Positions 58,655 to 64,000 of a DNA stretch of 64,000 bases are shown piece by piece; the first letter of the stretch is position 1; each line of letters opens with the position of its first letter. Location of the stretch: the NCBI GenBank assembly GCA_964637165.1, contig CAZWVI010000012.1, positions 15,281 through 79,280 on the forward strand, given 5' to 3'. The notes under the pieces are model-generated. The model was not told the origin of the DNA. It made no database searches and was given only the letters and a program-made list of their open reading frames with translations. Origin of the DNA: CAZWVI01 sp964637165. Its GTDB lineage: Bacteria > Planctomycetota > UBA1135. The position numbers and the translations under genes are program-made.

Positions 58655-59458
58655 TTGTTCGGCAAGCATCCGAACCCATTTGCGGTGGCAGTATTTCTTA
58701 CGGCCGCCGCATTTGCGTGCAATCGCAGTGAATTGCAGCTATCTCCGGAACTGCAAATGTTTGAGCTTATGCGTCCGGTTGCGGCAACGAAAAGTGATCA
58801 TTCATTATTGTTCGCCAGTAAATTTGAAATTTATAATGATATTTATAAGAGTGGCAACACTTCGGATAATTTGCCGGTGGTGATGGTTAGTCGTGCTCAA
58901 GCGCAGAATTGGGCGCTGCAACGTGGGTGCCGATTGCCGAGTAAACAGGAATGGTTACGTTTACGTGGCTCCGACTTTGTAATTGAAACGAGTGTTGGGC
59001 TAAGTTCGGCAAATAATTTAGAGTCCCAAGCGCATCGCGTTTTTCCGGTTGGAGTGTTTGAAGGAGCGCGCAGCGAGTGGGGCATTTATGACTTGGAGGG
59101 CAATGTTTGGGAATGGTTAGCAGATGATGTTGTTGACGCCAAGGCGGCAATTTCTGGAACGCAACAGCATGCACAAGTTATTGGTGGTTCATGGGCCAAT
59201 ACCGGCTATAACTATTACGCGGTAAAAGTTTTGGAGGCTGAAGAGTCGGCTGATGATATAGGCTTTAGAGTTGTGGCTGATGGCGATGACTGGCTGGTCA
59301 GCCAAGTTCTTATCCTTTGGGGCGATTCGCCAAATAAACCTTTCATGCGTAAGGTAATCGGCGATTGGAACCTACGCGCGCGCGCGCAAATTGTGCAAGC
59401 ATATGGTGATAAACTTCCGCCGGATATGGTTGAAGTGCTCGGTGTATTTTTCGAATGA
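58655..59458 (+). CDS. Lipoprotein with a degenerate formylglycine-generating-enzyme (SUMF1-like) domain
   Basis: 267 residues from TTG 58655; lipobox AAFAC (Cys about 22). PVVMVSRAQAQNWALQRGCRLPSKQEW, GIYDLEGNVWEWLAD and IGGSWAN...DIGFRVVADG follow the FGE-sulfatase domain order. The RGGSW arginine and the C-terminal catalytic Cys region of true FGE are not evident, so it is probably a non-catalytic binding domain. A C-terminal extension of about 50 residues is unrecognised. It starts 11 bases after the HTH gene and overlaps rsmA (ATGA). Confidence 0.78.
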   Translation: MFGKHPNPFAVAVFLTAAAFACNRSELQLSPELQMFELMRPVAATKSDHSLLFASKFEIYNDIYKSGNTSDNLPVVMVSRAQAQNWALQRGCRLPSKQEWLRLRGSDFVIETSVGLSSANNLESQAHRVFPVGVFEGARSEWGIYDLEGNVWEWLADDVVDAKAAISGTQQHAQVIGGSWANTGYNYYAVKVLEAEESADDIGFRVVADGDDWLVSQVLILWGDSPNKPFMRKVIGDWNLRARAQIVQAYGDKLPPDMVEVLGVFFE

Positions 59459-60285
59459 AATTAGGCGAATTGAAAAGTATGCTCGCCGAGCGTGGTTTGG
59501 CACCACGTGGTCGCTTTGGTCAAAACTTTTTAATTGACCCAGCTTTGCTGAGCAGTATCCCACAAGATGCCAAAGTTTCTGCTGATGATTTCATTTTGGA
59601 AACTGGTCCTGGTGCAGGAGCCTTGACTGAATGTTTGCTGGCAACCGGTGCCAAGGTACTCGCTGTTGAAATTGATGCGGGTTTATACGAATGGCTTGAA
59701 GAGCGTTTTGCGGATGAAATTAGTGACGGGAAATTACGTTTAATTCATGGCGACATGTTGGATAAACATGAACGTTTTCATCCCGAAGTAGAAGAGTGGT
59801 GGGAGCAACTTACACGCCCACCGCGATTGGTTAGCAATTTGCCCTATGCGATCTCAGGCCCATTTTTGGGGCGCTTGCCTGGGCGTGAATTACTTGGCGC
59901 GTGTTTACTGTTGCAAAAAGAAGTCGCACAAAAAGCGTCGGGTATGCAGTCGGGGCCGTTGCCGATCCGTCTGCAACTTAATTTCGAAACTAATTTGGGG
60001 CGCAGTTTGCCCCCCGAAGTTTTCTGGCCGCGACCACAAATCGATTCGGCCTTTCTGCACTTGGGTCCGCGTGAAGAGACTTTGAGTGTGGCAGAGAATT
60101 CGACCTTGCGTGAAATATTGAATTTGGGTTTTGGGCAACGGCGCAAAAAATTACTGTCGCGCTTGGGCGAAGAATTTCCTAAAGCGAGCGAATATTTACG
60201 CGCCAATGGCGTAGAAGATGGGGCTCGTCCTGAAGAGTTAAATTCGGCCCAATGGTTGGGCGCAGCGCGCGCATTGCTTGTATAA
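59455..60285 (+). CDS. rsmA: 16S rRNA dimethyladenosine transferase
   Basis: 276 residues. RsmA/KsgA dimethylates A1518 and A1519 of 16S rRNA late in 30S assembly. GRFGQNFLIDP, the SAM motif ETGPGAGALTE, VLAVEID and catalytic NLPYAIS are present, with the C-terminal helical domain. Coupled to the FGE-like gene by ATGA and followed by dnaG after 30 bases. Confidence 0.95.
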   Translation: MKLGELKSMLAERGLAPRGRFGQNFLIDPALLSSIPQDAKVSADDFILETGPGAGALTECLLATGAKVLAVEIDAGLYEWLEERFADEISDGKLRLIHGDMLDKHERFHPEVEEWWEQLTRPPRLVSNLPYAISGPFLGRLPGRELLGACLLLQKEVAQKASGMQSGPLPIRLQLNFETNLGRSLPPEVFWPRPQIDSAFLHLGPREETLSVAENSTLREILNLGFGQRRKKLLSRLGEEFPKASEYLRANGVEDGARPEELNSAQWLGAARALLV

Positions 60286-60315
60286 CAGAGGGTTGCCACA
60301 GGCCCTAATCCACTA

Positions 60316-62118
60316 ATGAACCAGTCCGTCGATTTACGTGAAATAATCGAGCGCATTAAAGAGCGCGTCGGGATTGAGGACGTTGTTGGCCGTCGCGTTC
60401 AATTGAGCCGGAAGGGTCAGCGGCTTTGGGGTTTGTGCCCTTTCCATGCGGAGAAAACTCCATCATTTACGGTGACTCCGTCAAGTGGCAGCTTTAAGTG
60501 TTTTGGCTGCGATGAAGGTGGCGACGCGATTAGTTTTTTGCAACGCATTGACGGGCTTGAATTTTGGGAGGCTTTGACTTTATTGGCCGAAGAGGCGGGG
60601 ATTGAACTTCCCAAGCAGGGGAGTGGAACTCCGCAGGATGTGGCTCTACGTGATGAAGCACGCGATGCTTTAAGTCGCGCGCGCGCGCTTTACTTTGCGG
60701 AATTGTCTCAAGCTAGTGGGGCGGGAGCGCGAGCATATTTGGAAAGTCGCGGAGTCGCCGCGCGAATGATTGAGAAATTTCAATTGGGCTGGGCGCCAGC
60801 CGAACCGGGCTGGTTAGTTCAGCGACTATTGAAGGCCGGTATTTCTGAACGGGCGATTGAAGAGGCGCGTTTGGGTTATCGCCCCGAGGGTCAGTCGGGA
60901 TTGCGCGACCGCTTTTGGGATCGCTTGATGTTTCCGATTTGCGATCGCTCACGGCGTACGGTCGGATTTTCTGGTCGCTACTTGCCGGGCTCGCGGGCTG
61001 CCGAAAAAGGCATGGGGAAATACATAAACTCTCCAGAAGGGCCGTTATTTCCCAAACGGCGGCTTCTTTATGGAGTTGAACATTTGCAAGATGGGCTGCG
61101 TTCTGCGGGCGAAACCGGCAAAGTTATTCTGTGCGAGGGCAACTTGGATGTGGTGTTAATGCACCAAGCCGGATACGAGGCGACATTGGCATCATTGGGG
61201 ACGGCTTTTACTGACGACCATGCGCGAACTTTGGCCCGTACCAAACGTAGCCTGATTTTGTTATTGGATTCGGATTTGGCGGGACGTAAAGCGGCTGCCA
61301 AAGCGGCACGAATTATGGTGCGAGAAGGGGTCGACACTACGGTGTGCATCCTGCCAGATGGGCAGGATCCAGCCTCGATGATTAGTAACGGCGAGTTGGA
61401 CGAACTTTCCCAACGCCTTGAAAAATCATGGGATATACTCAATTGGCGTCTCCAAGCATGGGGGCAACGAGAAGATTTCAGTCAGCCAGGTGTGCAAGCC
61501 CAGGCGGCAGCGGAATGTGCGGAGTGGATAACGGCCTCGCCCAATCCGGCGCTGCAAGCGGTGTGGACAAGAATGGTCGAGGATCGTCTCCAGCTTCCGG
61601 CCGAGACCCTTCGCCGTCTTGTTCAGCAAGATGGGTCGCAAAAACCCATCCTTGTTAGCGCGGGGGCGAATAATCCATCCCCTCGAAAATCAGCCCTGGA
61701 GGTTCTAGCCTTAAATGAACGGGAAATCGTCGCAAGCTTGCTGCTCGATCCTAGCCTTTACCCGCGATATCGCCATATTTTGGAGCCATTAAAGCTCGAA
61801 GATTCCATGGCATCAGAGGTTTTAGCTTGGGTCAATAAAAAGCGGCAAGATGGCGAAATGTTCGATGTGCAAGCTGCATTACTTGAATTCACAAAGGCCG
61901 ATTTAGGTCAATGGCTTAATAAAGTTCGCCTAATTAATTGTGATGATCTGGAAAATAGCCTAGAACATGCGCTCAAAGCTCATGGATGGAATCTAGAACT
62001 TTTGCAGCGTGAACGACGAAATACCCGTAAATCTTTGGATAGTGAGCCTTCAGATGGTGACTTAGCGAGATTAGGTCGTAAAATAGACCTTTCCGCTTCG
62101 CCAGACTCCCCTCATTAG
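60316..62118 (+). CDS. dnaG: DNA primase
   Basis: 600 residues. The CHC2 zinc finger uses Cys41, His44, Cys62 and Cys65. The RNA-polymerase/TOPRIM core has YLESRGV, RFWDRLMFPICD, GFSGRYLPGS, ILCEGNLDVVLMHQAG and LILLLDSDLAGRKAA. The last 150 residues are helical and would bind DnaB helicase. It primes replication. Directly upstream of rpoD as in many bacteria, but without rpsU. Confidence 0.97.
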   Translation: MNQSVDLREIIERIKERVGIEDVVGRRVQLSRKGQRLWGLCPFHAEKTPSFTVTPSSGSFKCFGCDEGGDAISFLQRIDGLEFWEALTLLAEEAGIELPKQGSGTPQDVALRDEARDALSRARALYFAELSQASGAGARAYLESRGVAARMIEKFQLGWAPAEPGWLVQRLLKAGISERAIEEARLGYRPEGQSGLRDRFWDRLMFPICDRSRRTVGFSGRYLPGSRAAEKGMGKYINSPEGPLFPKRRLLYGVEHLQDGLRSAGETGKVILCEGNLDVVLMHQAGYEATLASLGTAFTDDHARTLARTKRSLILLLDSDLAGRKAAAKAARIMVREGVDTTVCILPDGQDPASMISNGELDELSQRLEKSWDILNWRLQAWGQREDFSQPGVQAQAAAECAEWITASPNPALQAVWTRMVEDRLQLPAETLRRLVQQDGSQKPILVSAGANNPSPRKSALEVLALNEREIVASLLLDPSLYPRYRHILEPLKLEDSMASEVLAWVNKKRQDGEMFDVQAALLEFTKADLGQWLNKVRLINCDDLENSLEHALKAHGWNLELLQRERRNTRKSLDSEPSDGDLARLGRKIDLSASPDSPH

Positions 62119-62141
62119 GAACTTCGCAAAACCCACCCGAC

Positions 62142-63944
62142 ATGAAGACCAAAAAGCTCGATAAAGCGACTTCAGCAACGCTCGAAGCACTCATTACTAA
62201 AGGCATCGTAACAGGTACTTTGCCGACGAGTGAAATTAAGACATCCTTCCCAAAGGCGAAAGTTGATCTTATTTGTAACATTCTTGACCAGGTCGAGAGT
62301 GCCGGCATTCGTTTGGTCGATAGTTCAGACCACGGTGCACGAATTCCCGCGGTAACTGCGCCTACTGCAGTAGTTGCGAAGCCGTTGACGACGCCGACTG
62401 GTCGCGGGCGTGCCGCCAACACTCCAGTGATGGAGAAGATTGATGATCCAGTGCGGATGTATCTCACTCAGATGGGTGAAATTCCGCTGCTTACGCGCCA
62501 AGAAGAAATTAGTTATGCGAAGACTATTGAGGTTACACGTAAATTATTCCGGCGTTTAGTTCTCGAATCTGGTTTTGCGCTCGAGCGCGTTATGGACCTG
62601 TTGTCGCAGGTGCGTAATCAAGAGATTGCTTTTGACAGAACTTTGAAGGTTAATCCTTCGGCGCAGGCAAATTCATCTTTTGGAGTGATTCACTTCAATC
62701 GTCGTATGAAGAAGCAAGCGGTTGCAGAGGAATCGAAAACTGGAACTTCGGATATTGATGGTGGTGCTGGTTTTGAATTGACCAAGCAGGATCTTGAGCA
62801 ACGATTGTCCGGACACTTTGAATCTTTGTCGGAAATGATTGATGCAACTCGGGTTGCCAACGAAGTTTTTCGCGATGGCAAGCTGAAGAAGGCCGAGCGG
62901 CGAGTCTTTCGCACAGCAATTCGCGCGCGGCAACGTTGCATTGCGGTTCTTGTTGAAGAATTGCACTTGCAGGTTGATATCGTGCAAGAAATGATGACCT
63001 TATTGGAATTGCGTAATCGTGAATGGAGCCTTGCAATGCAAGCTGTTCAGGATTTTGACGCCAAGCGTAAGAAGACCAAAGATGGCAAGGTCGAGTGGCA
63101 GCAGGCCAAGGATGCAGAATGGGCATTCAGTTTCCGCGCACTCGAAAGCTTTGAGGAGTTTCAAGCCCGAATGTACCGCTTGCGTCAATTGGCCGATGGC
63201 TACGATGATGCCAAGCGTAAATTAAGCTCCGGTAACTTGCGATTGGTGGTCTCGATTGCGAAGAAGTATCGCAACCGCGGACTTAGCTTCTTGGATTTAA
63301 TTCAGGAAGGTAACAGTGGATTGATGAAAGCGGTAGAGAAGTACGAGTACCGTCGTGGTTATAAGTTCTCTACTTACGCTACTTGGTGGATTCGCCAAGC
63401 GATTACGCGTTCGATTGCCGATCAGGCGCGAACCATTCGAATTCCTGTCCACATGATTGAAACCATGTCCAAGTTGCGGGCCGTGCAAAAGCGTCTCTTG
63501 CAAACAATGGGCCGGGAGCCAAATTTGGACGAGATGGCAGAGGCCGCCGAGATTTCGATTGATGAAGCAAGGCGCGTGATGAAGATTGCACGTCACCCAA
63601 TTTCATTGGATCGCCCAATCGGTGACAGTGACGATTCATACTTTGGTGATTTCATCGAAGATGAAACGTCAGACAATCCAGTGGAACGTGCCGGCCAAGG
63701 AATGCTAAAAGAGCGAATTGGCGATGTACTCGATTCCTTAACTTTCCGCGAAAGAGAAATCGTAAAGCTCCGCTACGGAATCGGAGACGGCTACACCTAT
63801 ACCCTCGAGGAAGTAGGGAGAATCTTCCGAGTTACGCGTGAACGAGTAAGGCAGATTGAAGCAAAGGCAATCAGAAAACTGCAGCATCCAGTAAGAGCAA
63901 GGAAGTTGGCAGGATTTTTGGAAGGGGCTGTAGCCCCGGAGTAA
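62142..63944 (+). CDS. rpoD: Primary RNA polymerase sigma factor (sigma-70)
   Basis: 600 residues. Region 1.1 (about 1-80), region 1.2 DPVRMYLTQMGEIPLLTRQEE, a non-conserved insert (about 150-350), region 2 NLRLVVSIAKKYRNRGLSFLDLIQEGN...YATWWIRQAITRSIADQARTIRIPVHM, region 3, and region 4 with the helix-turn-helix YTLEEVGRIFRVTRERVRQIEAKAIRKL. The -10 and -35 reading helices are standard, so ordinary TATAAT/TTGACA-type promoters are expected. It ends in a small GGGGCTGTAGCCCC palindrome inside the last codons. Its start lies 23 bases after dnaG. Confidence 0.98.
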   Translation: MKTKKLDKATSATLEALITKGIVTGTLPTSEIKTSFPKAKVDLICNILDQVESAGIRLVDSSDHGARIPAVTAPTAVVAKPLTTPTGRGRAANTPVMEKIDDPVRMYLTQMGEIPLLTRQEEISYAKTIEVTRKLFRRLVLESGFALERVMDLLSQVRNQEIAFDRTLKVNPSAQANSSFGVIHFNRRMKKQAVAEESKTGTSDIDGGAGFELTKQDLEQRLSGHFESLSEMIDATRVANEVFRDGKLKKAERRVFRTAIRARQRCIAVLVEELHLQVDIVQEMMTLLELRNREWSLAMQAVQDFDAKRKKTKDGKVEWQQAKDAEWAFSFRALESFEEFQARMYRLRQLADGYDDAKRKLSSGNLRLVVSIAKKYRNRGLSFLDLIQEGNSGLMKAVEKYEYRRGYKFSTYATWWIRQAITRSIADQARTIRIPVHMIETMSKLRAVQKRLLQTMGREPNLDEMAEAAEISIDEARRVMKIARHPISLDRPIGDSDDSYFGDFIEDETSDNPVERAGQGMLKERIGDVLDSLTFREREIVKLRYGIGDGYTYTLEEVGRIFRVTRERVRQIEAKAIRKLQHPVRARKLAGFLEGAVAPE

Positions 63945-64000
63945 GCCATTAAGACACTGACCTAATCGGCTGGGTCATATTTACACAAATTCGCGTAATC
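63945..64000. other. Short 3' flank with a weak hairpin
   Basis: TGACCT at 63958-63963 can pair with GGGTCA (63972-63977, one G-T pair), followed by TATTTAC. This may be a weak rpoD terminator. Nothing else is visible before the window ends. Confidence 0.3.

Noticed and set aside
58079..58669. 196-residue minus-strand open frame opposite the tethered HTH gene
   Set aside because: Its Ser/Ala/Thr-rich composition is the antisense of the acidic Glu/Asp/Ala-rich linker; the sense strand has a recognisable HTH and membrane helix.
63924..63937. GGGGCTGTAGCCCC as an rpoD terminator
   Set aside because: It lies inside the last codons of rpoD and has no T run after it.

Overview
This window is a dense, almost entirely coding stretch of a bacterial chromosome. 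No gap between genes exceeds about 135 bases, many genes overlap by 1 to 23 bases (ATGA, TAATG and TTGA junctions), and I see no rRNA, tRNA, CRISPR array, insertion sequence or prophage. The host is Gram-negative: it has KDO-8-phosphate synthase, many lipoproteins, an outer-membrane-barrel-like protein and a type II secretion / type IV pilus motor set. HEAT-repeat proteins with a W-x-x-WW tail, DUF1573 lipoproteins, secreted FG-GAP and C-type lectin/TSP3 proteins, a membrane-tethered excisionase-like protein and YIGPGAG-type phosphatases suggest a Planctomycetota or related PVC/marine lineage. That placement is inference. A run of exactly 100 N inside a transporter gene suggests a scaffolded draft or metagenome assembly.

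Layout. 1-6422: a plus-strand cluster of a sulfatase-like gene (5' end cut off), an APS-kinase-like gene, two large alkaline-phosphatase-superfamily exoenzymes, a 64-residue protein and a membrane protein. 6487-10343: a DAACS transporter (with the gap) and lon. 10365-12199 (minus): barrel protein, DUF309 protein, HEAT protein. 12270-23418: FAD oxidoreductase (plus), then on the minus strand a lectin/TSP3 protein, carA with a second HEAT protein, a PL26/YetA-like lipoprotein, larB, tsaD and a C-terminal processing protease. 23417-25326 (plus): transglutaminase-like lipoprotein, a PTPS/QueD-family gene and folE. 25340-29483 (minus): a BzdR-like regulator, a compact operon of three unknown exported proteins and an FG-GAP protein. 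29617-33325: three exported proteins including a GspK-like pseudopilin, opposed by a sigma-like gene.

34015-44587 is mostly housekeeping: purA-uppS-cdsA-phoH-ybeY, a sigma-28-family factor, kdsA with a diacylglycerol-kinase-like gene, an RmlD-like reductase and valS. 45251-58035 is one long plus-strand operon: three DUF1573 lipoproteins, PilB/GspE, PilT, a second PilB/GspE, PilC/GspF, a histidine kinase, two CNNM/CorC-type proteins and a small anchored protein. 58107-63944 holds a membrane-tethered HTH protein, an FGE-like lipoprotein, rsmA, dnaG and rpoD.

The most interesting signals are these. (1) A TANNNT hexamer lies exactly 6-7 bases upstream of about a dozen operon-leading start codons, pointing to widespread leaderless transcription. 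(2) At 23416-23419 two divergent genes appear to share overlapping start codons. (3) The surface-polymer cluster at the left edge includes a small protein ending in a motif typical of sulfatase C-termini. (4) A C-terminal beta-rich module recurs in secreted proteins. (5) Overlapping palindromes lie directly upstream of the sigma-28-type gene. (6) The BzdR-like regulator has lost its shikimate-binding residues.
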